Shown: positions 16,293-25,203 of the stretch, in pieces | Numbering within the stretch: position 1 is the first letter of the stretch | How the letters are laid out: each line of letters opens with the position of its first letter | Assembly (NCBI RefSeq): GCF_016863475.1 | Contig: NZ_BOOY01000006.1 | Location: 1-64,000 of the forward strand | From: Spirilliplanes yamanashiensis | GTDB taxonomy: Bacteria > Actinomycetota > Actinomycetes > Mycobacteriales > Micromonosporaceae | Direction of reading: 5' to 3' | Length of the DNA: 64,000 bases | Position numbers and translations under genes: made by a program | Notes under the pieces: generated by a model | What the model was told of the DNA's origin: nothing | The model's database searches: none | What the model saw: the letters and a program-made list of their open reading frames with translations, nothing else

Positions 16293-16490
16293 TCAGCTGC
16301 TGACGGTGCCGTGTTCCACGCAGGTGGCCGACCAGCCGGCCGGCAGCACCTGGACCTTCATGCGGCGGCGGCACTGCGGGCAGTAGCGCGGCGGCTCCAG
16401 CCGGCGGGCCGCCGCGCACGCCGGGTGGTCGCCGGCGGGTTCGCCGCAGCGGTCGCACCAGGGGGCGGTCACGGGTGCCACGGCCGTCAC
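16293..16490 (-). CDS. bsaP: Biotin synthase auxiliary protein BsaP
   Basis: 65 aa from a GTG overlapping the bioB stop by three bases. Six Cys are arranged as CxxC (C12, C15), C25, CxxC (C37, C40) and C57, with the conserved block [23 protein letters not shown]. This is the pattern of the small protein next to bioB in mycobacteria (Rv1590 type), shown there to be needed by biotin synthase, probably as an iron-sulfur helper replacing the role of other Fe-S donors. Position directly behind bioB and translational coupling support the same job here: helping BioB turn over in converting dethiobiotin to biotin. Iron-sulfur binding by this copy is inferred from Cys spacing. Confidence 0.8.
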   Translation of the reverse strand: MTAVAPVTAPWCDRCGEPAGDHPACAAARRLEPPRYCPQCRRRMKVQVLPAGWSATCVEHGTVSS

Positions 16491-17482
16491 AGGGTGGCCG
16501 ACAGCGACTTGACCGGCATGGACAGGTCCTGGAGCAGGTCGATGTCGGCGGTGGCGGGGCGGCCGAGCGTGGTGAGGTAGTTGCCGACGATGACGGCGTT
16601 GATGCCGCCGAGCAGGCCCTCGCGGGTGCCCAGGTCGCCGAGGGTGATCTCGCGGCCGCCCGCGTACCGCAGGATCGTCCGCGGCATCGCGAGCCGGAAG
16701 GCGGCGATGGCGCGCAGCGCGTCCTTGCCCTCCACGACCGGGCGGTCGCCGAGCGGGGTGCCGGGGCGGGGGTTGAGGAAGTTCAGCGGGACCTCGTGCG
16801 GGTCGAGCGCGGCCAGCTGGGCGGCGAACTCGGCGCGCTGCTCGACGGTCTCGCCCAGGCCGAGGATGCCGCCGCAGCAGACCTCCATGCCGGAGTCGCG
16901 GACCATCTTCAGCGTCTCCCAGCGCTCCTCCCACGAGTGCGTGGTGACCACGTTCGGGAAGTAGGAGCGGCAGGTCTCCAGGTTGTGGTTGTAGCGGTGC
17001 ACGCCCATCTCGACCAGCTCGTCGACCTGCTCCTGGCTGAGCATGCCGAGGCTGGCGGCGACCTGGATGTCGACGGCGGCCTTGATGGCGGCGACGCCCT
17101 CGCGCATCTGCTGCATGAGCCGGGCGTCGGGGCCGCGGACGGCGGCGACGATGCAGAACTCGGTCGCGCCGGTGGCGGCGGTCTGCTTGGCGGCCTCGAC
17201 GAGCTGCGGGATGTCGAGCCACACGGCGCGCACCGGCGACGTGAACAGGCCGGACTGGGAGCAGAAGTGGCAGTCCTCGGGGCAGCCGCCGGTCTTGAGG
17301 CTGACGATGCCCTCGACCTCGACCTCGGGGCCGCACCACTTCATCCGCACCTCGTGCGCGAGCTGCAGCGCGGCGGGCAACTCCTCGTCGGGCAGCCGCA
17401 GGATCTCGAGGATGCCCTCCTCGTCCAGCCCGACACCGTTTTCCAGCACCTGGGCGCGCGCCCGGTCGAGGATCTCCGCCAT
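16487..17482 (-). CDS. bioB: Biotin synthase
   Basis: 331 aa, full length. Radical-SAM motif CxxxCxxC (C67, C71, C74 in [12 protein letters not shown]) binds the 4Fe-4S cluster. The later Cys ([14 protein letters not shown] and the [13 protein letters not shown] region) and the Arg near GGRE fit the 2Fe-2S sulfur-donor site. It inserts sulfur into dethiobiotin, the last step of biotin synthesis. TAGGGT lies six bases before the ATG, so the transcript is probably leaderless. It diverges from bioF across 37 bases and is followed by bsaP. Confidence 0.97.
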   Translation of the reverse strand: MAEILDRARAQVLENGVGLDEEGILEILRLPDEELPAALQLAHEVRMKWCGPEVEVEGIVSLKTGGCPEDCHFCSQSGLFTSPVRAVWLDIPQLVEAAKQTAATGATEFCIVAAVRGPDARLMQQMREGVAAIKAAVDIQVAASLGMLSQEQVDELVEMGVHRYNHNLETCRSYFPNVVTTHSWEERWETLKMVRDSGMEVCCGGILGLGETVEQRAEFAAQLAALDPHEVPLNFLNPRPGTPLGDRPVVEGKDALRAIAAFRLAMPRTILRYAGGREITLGDLGTREGLLGGINAVIVGNYLTTLGRPATADIDLLQDLSMPVKSLSATL

Positions 17483-17488
17483 GCCCGT

Positions 17489-17511
17489 ACCCTACAAGCG
17501 GGTGGTAGGTT
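17489..17511. promoter_or_regulatory. Overlapping divergent -10 boxes for bioB and bioF
   Basis: Minus-strand TAGGGT (17494-17489) serves bioB and plus-strand TAGGTT (17506-17511) serves bioF, each 6-8 bases from a start codon without a ribosome site. Together they form an inverted repeat (ACCCTAC ... GTAGGTT). The two RNA polymerases would compete for the same 40 bases, and one repressor such as a BioQ-type TetR could shut off both; no such regulator is encoded nearby. Confidence 0.55.
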
Positions 17512-17519
17512 CGCCGGTC

Positions 17520-18665
17520 GTGGGGGACGCGGCGGGCTGGCTCGGCAATCTCGAGCGCCGTGCGCGCCTGCGCGCGAAGGCGGGCCTGACCCGTCACCTG
17601 CGGCCGCGGGCCGCCGCCGACGGCGTCGCCGACCTGGCCGGCAACGACTACCTCGGCCTGAGCCGCCACCCCGCGGTGGTCGCCGCGGCGGCCTCGGCAC
17701 TGCGGGGGTACGGGCTGGGAGCGACCGGTTCGCGCCTGGTGCGCGGCTCCACCGAGGTGCACGCCGCGCTGGAGACGGACCTGGCGGGCTGGCTCGGCAC
17801 GCAGCGGGCGCTGGTCTACTCCTCGGGCTACCTGGCGAACCTCGGTGCGGTGCGGGCGCTGACCGGGCCGCGCACGCTGCTGGTGTCGGACGCGCACAAC
17901 CACGCCTCGCTGATCGACGGCTGCCGGTCGTCCGGCGCGGAGACGGTGGTGACCCCGCACGCGGACCCGGCGGCGGTCGGCGCTGCGCTGGCGGCGGCGC
18001 CCGGGCGGCCGGCCGTGGTCGTCACCGAGTCGGTGTTCAGCGTCGACGGCGACCTGGCGCCGCTGGCCGACCTGCACGCGGTGGCCCGCGCGCACGGGGC
18101 GGTGCTGCTCGTCGACGACGCGCACGGCGTCGGCGTGCTCGGCCCGCACGGCGCGGGCGGCGTGGCGGCGGCGGGCCTGGCGGGCGAGCCGGACGTGGTG
18201 GTGACCGCGACGCTGTCGAAGGCGCTCGGCGGGGCGGGCGGCGTGGTCGCCGGCCCGGAGGCGCTGGTGCGCCACCTCGTCGACACGGGGCGCACGTTCA
18301 TCTACGACACGGCGCTGCCGCCGGCCGTGGCCGCCGGGGTGCGGGCCGCGCTCGGCGTCGCCCGGGCGGGTGACGACCTGCGTGCCGAGCTGGCCGACCG
18401 GGCCGCCGCGATCGCCCGGGTGTGCGGCGGCGCCGGGCTGGACGTCACCGTGCCGCGCGGCGGCGTCGTCGCCGTCACCGCGCCCGGCCCGGAGGCGGCC
18501 GTGGCGTGGGCGGCCGACTGCGCGGACCGGGGCGTCGCCGTCGGCTGCTTCCGGCCGCCGTCCACCCCGGACGGCAGCTCGCGGCTGCGGCTGACCGTGA
18601 ACGTGGGCGTGCCGCGCGAGGCGTTCGACCGCGCCCTGGCCGTCGTGGTGGAGTGTGCACCGTGA
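17520..18665 (+). CDS. bioF: 8-amino-7-oxononanoate synthase
   Basis: 381 aa from GTG 17520. Class II PLP-dependent alpha-oxoamine synthase: LAGNDYLGLSRHPAVV near residue 45, GLGATGSRLVRGSTEVHAALE (71-91), SDAHNHASLIDG (129-140), DDAHGVGVLGPHG (205-217) and the PLP lysine K240 in TATLSKALGG. It condenses pimeloyl thioester with alanine, the first committed step of biotin ring formation. The close relatives Kbl and HemA share the fold, but linkage to bioB and bioD favours BioF. Its stop overlaps the bioD start (GTGA). Confidence 0.93.
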   Translation: MGDAAGWLGNLERRARLRAKAGLTRHLRPRAAADGVADLAGNDYLGLSRHPAVVAAAASALRGYGLGATGSRLVRGSTEVHAALETDLAGWLGTQRALVYSSGYLANLGAVRALTGPRTLLVSDAHNHASLIDGCRSSGAETVVTPHADPAAVGAALAAAPGRPAVVVTESVFSVDGDLAPLADLHAVARAHGAVLLVDDAHGVGVLGPHGAGGVAAAGLAGEPDVVVTATLSKALGGAGGVVAGPEALVRHLVDTGRTFIYDTALPPAVAAGVRAALGVARAGDDLRAELADRAAAIARVCGGAGLDVTVPRGGVVAVTAPGPEAAVAWAADCADRGVAVGCFRPPSTPDGSSRLRLTVNVGVPREAFDRALAVVVECAP

Positions 18666-19447
18666 GTGGTGACGAACCGGCTGAGCCCGTACCCGCTGAG
18701 CCCGTACCCGCTGAGCCCGTACCCGCGGAGTGGCGCGGCATCGTCGTGGTCACCGGGACCGACACGGACGTCGGCAAGACGGTCGTGACCGCGGCCGTCG
18801 CGGCCGCGGCGCAGGCCGCGGGCCTGCGGGTGGCGGTGGTCAAGCCCGGCCAGACGGGCACGGCGGACGGCGCCCCCGGCGACGCGGAGACCGTGGCGCG
18901 GCTGGCCGGCGGGCCGACCACCCGCGTGCTGGCCTCCTACCCGGACCCGCTGGCCCCGCTCGCGGCGGCGAAGGTCGCGGGCCTGCCGCCGCTGGAGCTG
19001 TACGAGGTGCTCGACGCGGTGCGGGCCGAGGCGGCCGAGCACGACCTCGTGCTGGTCGAGGGCGCGGGCGGCCTGCTGGTGCCGATGGGGGTGCGCCCGT
19101 CCGGCGCGGCCTGGACGGTCGCCGACATGGCCGTGCAGCTCGACGCCCGCACGCTCGTGGTGGCCCGGGCCGGGCTCGGCACCCTCAACCACACGGCGCT
19201 CACGCTGGAGGCGCTGGAGCGCCGCGGCGTGCCGGCCAGCGTGGTGCTCGGCGCCTGGCCCGCCGAGCCGGAGCTGGTGCACTGGGGCAACCTGAGCGAG
19301 CTGCTGCCGCACCTGGTCGGCGCCCTGCCCGACGGGGCCGGCGCGATGGACCCGGGCGTGTTCCGCCGGTCGGTGCAGGGGTGGTTGACCCCGGCGCTGT
19401 ACGGGCACCTCGACGACTGGCGGGTCTGGGCCGACGAGGTGGCCTGA
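18662..19447 (+). CDS. bioD: Dethiobiotin synthetase
   Basis: 261 aa. The P-loop GTDTDVGKT is at residues 32-40 after an N-terminal extension made of three AEPVP repeats. VVKPGQTGTADG (substrate lysine), VEGAGGLLVPM and a late NHTALTLEAL helix are as in BioD. It carboxylates 7,8-diaminopelargonate to dethiobiotin with ATP. With bioF and bioB it gives three of the four late steps; bioA, needed between BioF and BioD, is not in this window. The GTG overlaps the bioF stop. Confidence 0.95.
   Translation: MSGDEPAEPVPAEPVPAEPVPAEWRGIVVVTGTDTDVGKTVVTAAVAAAAQAAGLRVAVVKPGQTGTADGAPGDAETVARLAGGPTTRVLASYPDPLAPLAAAKVAGLPPLELYEVLDAVRAEAAEHDLVLVEGAGGLLVPMGVRPSGAAWTVADMAVQLDARTLVVARAGLGTLNHTALTLEALERRGVPASVVLGAWPAEPELVHWGNLSELLPHLVGALPDGAGAMDPGVFRRSVQGWLTPALYGHLDDWRVWADEVA
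18680..18724 (+). repeat. Three 15-bp direct repeats in the bioD 5' end
   Basis: GCTGAGCCCGTACCC occurs three times in perfect tandem (18680-18694, 18695-18709, 18710-18724), coding Ala-Glu-Pro-Val-Pro each time. It lengthens the BioD N-terminus by a flexible, presumably neutral linker and is a likely slippage site. Confidence 0.9.
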
Positions 19448-19457
19448 CGGAGGCAGG

Positions 19458-20216
19458 ATGAACGGCGTGACGACCACGTTGACGATCGACTGCGGCGGAG
19501 GCGGCATCAAGGGCTCCGTCCTGGACGAGGGCGGCAACATGCGCGCACAGCCGCTGCGGGTGCCGACGCCGTACCCGCTGCCGCCGGACCTGTTCGTCAA
19601 GACGCTGCTGGAGCTGGGCTCGCGGCTGCCCGTCGCCGACCGGGTCACCGTCGGCATGCCGGGCATGATCCGGCACGGCGTCGTCATCGCCACCCCGCAC
19701 TACGTGACCCGGTCGGGGCCGCGCACCAAGGTCGACCCGGACCTCGTCACGGCCTGGCACGGCTTCGACGCCCGGTCGGCGATCTCGTCGGCGTTCGGGC
19801 TGCCCGCGCTGGTGCTCAACGACGCGCAGGTGCACGGCGCGGGCGTGGTGGCGGGCACCGGGTGCGAGCTGATGCTGACCCTGGGCACCGGGCTGGGCTG
19901 GGCGCTGTTCGACGGCGGCACCCTCGCGCAGCACCTGGAGATGTCGCAGGCGCCGGTGCGGTGGGGGATGAGCTACGACACCTACATCGGCGAGCACGAG
20001 CGGCGCCGGCTGGGCGACGCGTTCTGGTCGCGGCGGGTCCGCAACGTCGTCGAGGGGCTGCGGCCGGTCGTCCTGTGGGACCGGCTCTACCTGGGCGGCG
20101 GCAACGCCCGGCTGATCACGGCGACGCAGGTGGCCCGGATGGGCGACGACGTGGTGGTGGTGCCGAACGACGCGGGCATCATCGGCGGCGCCCGGGCGTG
20201 GACGTTCCGCTCCTGA
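19458..20216 (+). CDS. ROK-family sugar kinase, polyphosphate-glucokinase-like
   Basis: 252 aa. The ATPase phosphate loop TIDCGGGGIKGSVLDEGG (residues about 8-25) and the second loop LTLGTGLGWALFDGG (about 140) match ROK/PPGK proteins, as does LNDAQVHGAGVVAGTG containing the catalytic Asp. It lacks the Cys-rich zinc motif of classical ROK repressors and has no DNA-binding domain. PPGK enzymes phosphorylate glucose with polyphosphate or ATP; which donor is used here is not visible. GGAGG lies four bases before the ATG. It sits 10 bases after bioD, perhaps cotranscribed, and its last 38 bases overlap the convergent P450 gene. Confidence 0.75.
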   Translation: MNGVTTTLTIDCGGGGIKGSVLDEGGNMRAQPLRVPTPYPLPPDLFVKTLLELGSRLPVADRVTVGMPGMIRHGVVIATPHYVTRSGPRTKVDPDLVTAWHGFDARSAISSAFGLPALVLNDAQVHGAGVVAGTGCELMLTLGTGLGWALFDGGTLAQHLEMSQAPVRWGMSYDTYIGEHERRRLGDAFWSRRVRNVVEGLRPVVLWDRLYLGGGNARLITATQVARMGDDVVVVPNDAGIIGGARAWTFRS

Positions 20217-21327
20217 CCACCAGCGCGTCGGGCATCCGGAACGACAGGTTGTCGGGGCACCACGGCTCGCGCACCACCCGCACGCCGTCCACCAGGTGGC
20301 CGGCGGTGTCCACCACCACGGCGGCCTCCATGCGGGTCAGCTGCGCCCCGACGCACCGGTGCGCGCCGGCGCCGAAGGCGAGGTGCCGCCGCGAGCCCGG
20401 CTGACCCGGGCGGAACGTGTCCGGATCGGCCACCACCCCGGGGTCGCGCCCGGCCCGGGCCAGCCACAGCACCACGCTGCTGCCGCGGGGGACGGCCACC
20501 CCGTCCAGCTCGGTGTCCGCGGCGGCCACCCGCCGCCAGGTGACGATCGGCGGGTCCAGGCGCAGCCCCTCCTCGACCAGGTCCGCGGTGCGCGCCGACC
20601 GCCAGCCGGGGGTGACCGCCAGCCGGTGCAGCAGCAGGGTCAGGAACTGCGACGTGGTCTCCTGGCCGGCGACCAGCAGGAAGAACAGCGCCCCGACGAC
20701 CACGTCCGGGTCGGCGGTGAGCCGGCGCAGGGTGGCGGCCAGCCCGCCGCCGGTGGCCGCGAAGTCGCGCAGCACCGCGTGGAACGCCCCGACTGCCGCG
20801 GCCAGGTCCTGCTGGCGGCCGGGGTCGACCGGCGCCCAGAACAGCTCCAGCGCCGCCCGGGCGAACTCCTTCACCGCCGCCGCCCCGGCGTCCGGCAGGT
20901 CCACCATCCGGGCCAGCACCAGCAGCGGCAGGTCCGCGGCCAGGTCCGCGTACAGGTCGACGTCCTCGCCGGCCGCCAGCCGGGCGGCGAGGCCGGCGGC
21001 GCGGTCGCGCACCAGCGCGGTCAGCCACGGGCGCTGCCCGGCGACGCGGTGCGGGTGCAGCACGTCCGCCACCGCCGCCCGGATGGCGGGGTGCGAGGCG
21101 CCGCCGTTGTTCGCCAGGGTCGGCGGCAGCCGGAAGCCGTGCCGGACCAGCACGCGCAGCGCCGAGGTCGGCATCGGGGTGACCGCGTCCAGCGCGTTGT
21201 CCGGGGCGAACGTGACCGGGTCGGCCAGCACCCGCCGCACCAGGTGGTGCCGGGTGACGAGCAGGTGACCGTCGACGCGCACGACGCCGCCGGCGGCGGG
21301 CCCCGCCTCCCACGTGCGGTACAGCAT
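20179..21327 (-). CDS. Cytochrome P450
   Basis: 382 aa. I-helix motif AGQETTSQF, K-helix EGLR with the later RxR-type segment (RRVAAADTELDGVAVPRG) and heme loop FGAGAHRCVGAQL with ligand Cys325. Length and lack of a membrane helix fit the soluble bacterial class, which needs separate ferredoxin and reductase; none is encoded nearby. Substrate cannot be guessed from sequence. The ATG shares its A with the upstream methyltransferase stop (TGATG), so the two are translated together and may act on the same molecule. The 3' end overlaps the convergent kinase gene. Confidence 0.92.
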   Translation of the reverse strand: MLYRTWEAGPAAGGVVRVDGHLLVTRHHLVRRVLADPVTFAPDNALDAVTPMPTSALRVLVRHGFRLPPTLANNGGASHPAIRAAVADVLHPHRVAGQRPWLTALVRDRAAGLAARLAAGEDVDLYADLAADLPLLVLARMVDLPDAGAAAVKEFARAALELFWAPVDPGRQQDLAAAVGAFHAVLRDFAATGGGLAATLRRLTADPDVVVGALFFLLVAGQETTSQFLTLLLHRLAVTPGWRSARTADLVEEGLRLDPPIVTWRRVAAADTELDGVAVPRGSSVVLWLARAGRDPGVVADPDTFRPGQPGSRRHLAFGAGAHRCVGAQLTRMEAAVVVDTAGHLVDGVRVVREPWCPDNLSFRMPDALVVRSGTSTPGRRR

Positions 21328-21950
21328 CAGACCTGCCACACCGTCGTGTGCCGCACGGTTGTGCTCTCCAGCGCCTCGGTCACCGGCACGTCGTACGCCG
21401 CCCGCGCGGTCAGCCCCTCGCGCGGCAGGTACGCGCGGCCCGGGTCGCCCAGCAGCACCAGCGCGCCACCGGCGGCGGCGCGGCGCAGGAACGGCATCAC
21501 CCGGGCCGTCATCTCCCGGCTGTAGCAGACGTCCCCGGCCAGCAGCACGTCCGCGCCGGGCGGGCCGTCCAGCAGGTCGCCGCCGGCGCAGGTCACCCGC
21601 ACCCCGTTCGCGGCGGCGTTGGCCTCCGTGGCGGCCAGCGACAGCGGGTCGATGTCGTTCGCGGTGACCGTGCCGCCGGCCCGGGCGGCGGCGATCGCCA
21701 CCAGGCCGGAGCCGGTGGCCAGGTCGAGCACCGTGCGGCCCGCCACCAGCTCCGGGTGGTCCAGCACGTAGCGGGCCAGGGCCTGGCCGCCCGCCCACGC
21801 GAACGCCCAGAACGGCGGCGGCTGCTGCGTCCCGGCGCCCCGCTCGGTGTCCTCCCACAGCCCGATCGGCTCGTCCGCCTGGTGCAGCAGCACCTCGGGC
21901 GCCAGCGGCACGGGGGCGAGTCGGGTGTACTGCCGCAGGAACCGGGTCAC
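21327..21950 (-). CDS. Class I SAM methyltransferase, ETFB-lysine/Nnt1-like
   Basis: 207 aa. FWAFAWAGGQALARYVLDHP precedes motif I VLDLATGSGLVAIAAARAG (about 78-96), then ANDIDPLSLAATEANAAANG and VLLAGDVCYSREM. This block order is that of METTL20/Nnt1-type protein or small-molecule methyltransferases. The target is unknown; coupling to the P450 gene suggests tailoring of a metabolite, while family relatives methylate proteins. A CACAAT box six bases before the GTG hints at leaderless transcription. Confidence 0.82.
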   Translation of the reverse strand: MTRFLRQYTRLAPVPLAPEVLLHQADEPIGLWEDTERGAGTQQPPPFWAFAWAGGQALARYVLDHPELVAGRTVLDLATGSGLVAIAAARAGGTVTANDIDPLSLAATEANAAANGVRVTCAGGDLLDGPPGADVLLAGDVCYSREMTARVMPFLRRAAAGGALVLLGDPGRAYLPREGLTARAAYDVPVTEALESTTVRHTTVWQV

Positions 21951-22113
21951 GCCCCGATTGTGCCGGTCGACTCACGAGCAGGGCCCTCCGGTGCCCGGTT
22001 GCCCGTTTCGCTCATGAGACCGGACCCGATACCGAATAGTCGGAGGCATCGGGTGCCGCGCTGTGCGTGCCGCCCGGCCATCGCTTGCGCGCGGACGGAA
22101 GGGGGCGGACGGG

Positions 22114-25100
22114 ATGCCGGCACGGTTCTCCGTCGCCCTGTTCGGTGTCTGGATCGTCCTGCTCGGTACCGCCGTCGTCATGCTCGACGGGCTGCCCCGC
22201 GGCGTCGCGTACGCCCTCGCCGGGCTCAGCGCCGTCGCCGCCGTGGTCTCCGGGGTGCGCCGTCACGAGCCGGTCCACCCGCTGCCGTGGCGGCTGCTCA
22301 CGGCCGCCCTGGTGGCGTCGCTGGCCGGCAGCCTCACCTACCAGCTCACCCCGCAGCTGCCGGGGTGGTTCCCGGCGGCGGTGCGGCCGGGCGAGCTGCC
22401 GCTGGTGGTCGTGTACCCGCTGCTCGCCGTCGCGCTGCTGATCTTCGTGCGGCTGCGCTCCGGCGGCCGCGACCGCGGCGGGCTGCTCGACGCGCTCACG
22501 CTCACCGCCGGCGCCGCCCTGCTGGCGTGGATGTTCCTCATCGCCCCGCACGTGCGCGACGGCACGCTGACGGGCTCCGCCCTGCTGTTCGCCGTGGCGT
22601 ACCCGGTGGGCGACGTGCTCTGCCTCGCCATGCTGGTGCGGCTGCTGACCTCGGCGCCCCGGCGCACCCCGGCGCTCGTGGCGCTCGGCGCGGGCGTGAC
22701 CGCGCTGCTCGCCGGCGACGTCCTGTACGGCCTCGCCCGCGTCGACGGCGACGTCGCCGCCCCGGCCGCCACCCCGCTGCTCCAGATCGCCTTCTACGGC
22801 ATCTGCGGCTGCGCGGCCCTGCTGCCGTCGATGCGCGAGCTGACCGTCACCGTCGAGGCCCCGGCCGAGGAGCTGAACTCCTACCGCATCGTCCTGCTCG
22901 GCGGCGCCGCCCTGATCGCGCCCGTCGTGCTGTTCCTGCAGGCCCGCGACATCGGCGACGGCGTCGACCTGACCGTCATCGCGGTGCTCAGCAGCGTCAC
23001 GTTCATCCTGGTCCTGACCCGGCTGTCCGGCATCGTCGGCACCCACCGGCAGGCCATCGCCCGCGAGCGCGGCCTGCGCGAGGCGTCCGCCGCGCTGGTG
23101 TCCGCCGCCGACCCCGACGACATCGGCGCCGCCGTGCGCGCCGCCGTCGCCCAGCTGCTGCCCGGCGACGTGCAGCACCGGGTGGTGCTCGCCATGAGCG
23201 TCGCCGAGCGCGAGGACGACGGCGAGCAGGCCCGCGTGCTGGCCAGCCGGGCCGAGGAGGACCGCGCCGCCGGGTCCATCGCCCGCCTCGTGCCCACCCG
23301 CGAGCTGGACTGGGCGGTCGCGATCCGGCTCACCCAGTTCAGCACCGTGCTGCGCTGCCCGCTGGTGCTGCAGGACCGGCCCAACGGCGACCCGCTCGTC
23401 GGGGTGCTGCACATCGGCGCGCCCGCCTGGGCGCTGCGCGGCCTGCTGCACGCCACCGAGGTGCTGGCCTCGCAGGTGGCGCTGGCGCTGGAGCGCATCG
23501 AGCTGTCCGGCGAGGTCAACCGGCGCAACTCCGAGGCGTACTTCCGGACCCTCGTGCAGAGCACCAGCGACGTCATCATCATCCTCGACGACCAGGACTG
23601 CATCCGGTACGCCAGCCCGTCCGCCGACCCGGTGCTCGGCCGGGAGGAGCTGACCGGCACGCCCGTGGCCGACGTCATCCACCCCGTCGACCGCGGCCGG
23701 CTCGCCGAGGTGCTCACGAAGGTGCGCGACGGGGCGGGCCCGCAGCAGAGCCTGGACTTCCGCGCGCTGGGCCGCCGCCGGCAGGCCGTCATGGTCGAGA
23801 TGCAGATCCGCGACCTGCGGATGGAACCCACCGTGAACGGCGTCGTGCTGACCCTGCGCGACGTCACCGAACGCCGCCAGCTGGAACGCGAGCTCACGCA
23901 CCAGGCGTTCCACGACTCGCTGACCGGGCTGGCCAACCGCGTGCTCTACGCCGACCGGCTGGAGCACGCGCTCGCGCGCGCCCGCCGCGACGGCTCCACC
24001 GTCGGCGTGCTGTTCATCGACCTGGACGACTTCAAGATCGTCAACGACACCCTCGGCCACGCCGTCGGCGACCAGCTGCTCGTCGCCGTCGCCGAGCGCA
24101 TCAGCGGCGCCCTGCGCGCCGACGACACCGCCGCCCGCCTCGGCGGCGACGAGTTCGCCGCGCTCATCGAGAACGTGTGGGAGCCCGGCGTCGTCGAGGA
24201 GACCGCCGAGCGCATCCTCGGCGCCCTGTCCCAGCCGTTCAACCTCAACGGCGAGATGCTGTCCGCCGTCGCCAGCATCGGCGTCACCCAGACCCCCGAG
24301 GCCGACAACGCCGACGAGCTGCTGCGCCAGGCCGACCTCGCCCTGTACGTCGCCAAGGGCGCCGGCAAGAGCCAGTGGCGCCGGTACGAGTCCGACCTGC
24401 ACAGCGCCATGGTGCAGCGGCTGGAGCTGCGCACCGCCCTCGACCACGCCGTCAACGAGGGCCACTTCCTGCTGCACTACCAGCCCATCGTCGACCTGCA
24501 CACCGACGAGGCCGTCGCCTTCGAGGCGCTCGTCCGCTGGCACCACCCGCAGCGCGGCACCATCCCGCCCGACCAGTTCATCGAGGTCGCCGAGGAGAGC
24601 GGCCTCATCGTGCAGATCGGCCGCTGGGTGCTCGAACAGGCGCTGCACACCGTCAGCCAGTGGCAGCGCATCCTGCCGCCCGGCCGGCTGCACTACATCA
24701 GCGTCAACGTCTCCGTGCGCCAGTTCCGCACCCCCGGCTTCATCGACGAGGTGCGCGGCCTGCTCGACACCTACGGCGTCGACCCCCGCATGCTCATGCT
24801 GGAGATCACCGAGACGCTGCTCATGCGCGACGACGAGCAGACCTGGCAGGACCTGCAGAAGCTGCGCGACCTCGGCGTCCGCATCGCCATCGACGACTTC
24901 GGCACCGGCTACTCGTCGCTGGGCTACCTGCGCCAGCGCCCCATCGACGTGCTCAAGATCGACAAGACGTTCATCGACGACATGGTCGACAGCCCGCAGC
25001 AGCACGCCCTGGTGCAGTCCATCGTCGGCCTGGCCCGCACCCTCAACCTCAAGGTCGTCGCCGAGGGCATCGAGAGCCCCGAGCACCGCGACACCCTCAT

Positions 25101-25203
25101 GCGCATGGGCTGCCCGCTCGGCCAGGGCTACCTGTTCTCCCGCCCGGTCAGCGCCGCCGAGGCGTTCGCCTGGCTGAACTCCCACGCCCGCTTGGCGGCC
25201 TAG
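22114..25203 (+). CDS. Membrane c-di-GMP protein: ~10 TM, GAF, PAS, GGDEF, EAL
   Basis: 1029 aa from ATG 22114 (GGAAGGGGG upstream). About ten membrane helices fill residues 5-310, a GAF-like domain about 315-470, a PAS domain about 473-600 (YFRTLVQSTSDVIIILDDQD), GGDEF about 610-765 with intact GGDEF at ~676, and EAL about 775-1029 with intact EAL near 803 plus DDFGTGYSSL and KIDKTFIDD. Both catalytic signatures are complete, so it could make and break c-di-GMP, with the sensory domains deciding which. In actinobacteria c-di-GMP controls development and secondary metabolism through BldD. It stands alone and its stop overlaps the convergent Eis-like gene by four bases. Confidence 0.95.
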   Translation: MPARFSVALFGVWIVLLGTAVVMLDGLPRGVAYALAGLSAVAAVVSGVRRHEPVHPLPWRLLTAALVASLAGSLTYQLTPQLPGWFPAAVRPGELPLVVVYPLLAVALLIFVRLRSGGRDRGGLLDALTLTAGAALLAWMFLIAPHVRDGTLTGSALLFAVAYPVGDVLCLAMLVRLLTSAPRRTPALVALGAGVTALLAGDVLYGLARVDGDVAAPAATPLLQIAFYGICGCAALLPSMRELTVTVEAPAEELNSYRIVLLGGAALIAPVVLFLQARDIGDGVDLTVIAVLSSVTFILVLTRLSGIVGTHRQAIARERGLREASAALVSAADPDDIGAAVRAAVAQLLPGDVQHRVVLAMSVAEREDDGEQARVLASRAEEDRAAGSIARLVPTRELDWAVAIRLTQFSTVLRCPLVLQDRPNGDPLVGVLHIGAPAWALRGLLHATEVLASQVALALERIELSGEVNRRNSEAYFRTLVQSTSDVIIILDDQDCIRYASPSADPVLGREELTGTPVADVIHPVDRGRLAEVLTKVRDGAGPQQSLDFRALGRRRQAVMVEMQIRDLRMEPTVNGVVLTLRDVTERRQLERELTHQAFHDSLTGLANRVLYADRLEHALARARRDGSTVGVLFIDLDDFKIVNDTLGHAVGDQLLVAVAERISGALRADDTAARLGGDEFAALIENVWEPGVVEETAERILGALSQPFNLNGEMLSAVASIGVTQTPEADNADELLRQADLALYVAKGAGKSQWRRYESDLHSAMVQRLELRTALDHAVNEGHFLLHYQPIVDLHTDEAVAFEALVRWHHPQRGTIPPDQFIEVAEESGLIVQIGRWVLEQALHTVSQWQRILPPGRLHYISVNVSVRQFRTPGFIDEVRGLLDTYGVDPRMLMLEITETLLMRDDEQTWQDLQKLRDLGVRIAIDDFGTGYSSLGYLRQRPIDVLKIDKTFIDDMVDSPQQHALVQSIVGLARTLNLKVVAEGIESPEHRDTLMRMGCPLGQGYLFSRPVSAAEAFAWLNSHARLAA

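Noticed and set aside
17043-17519. N-terminal extension of bioF into bioB
   Set aside because: It is antisense to bioB with no family similarity; a leaderless promoter marks GTG 17520.
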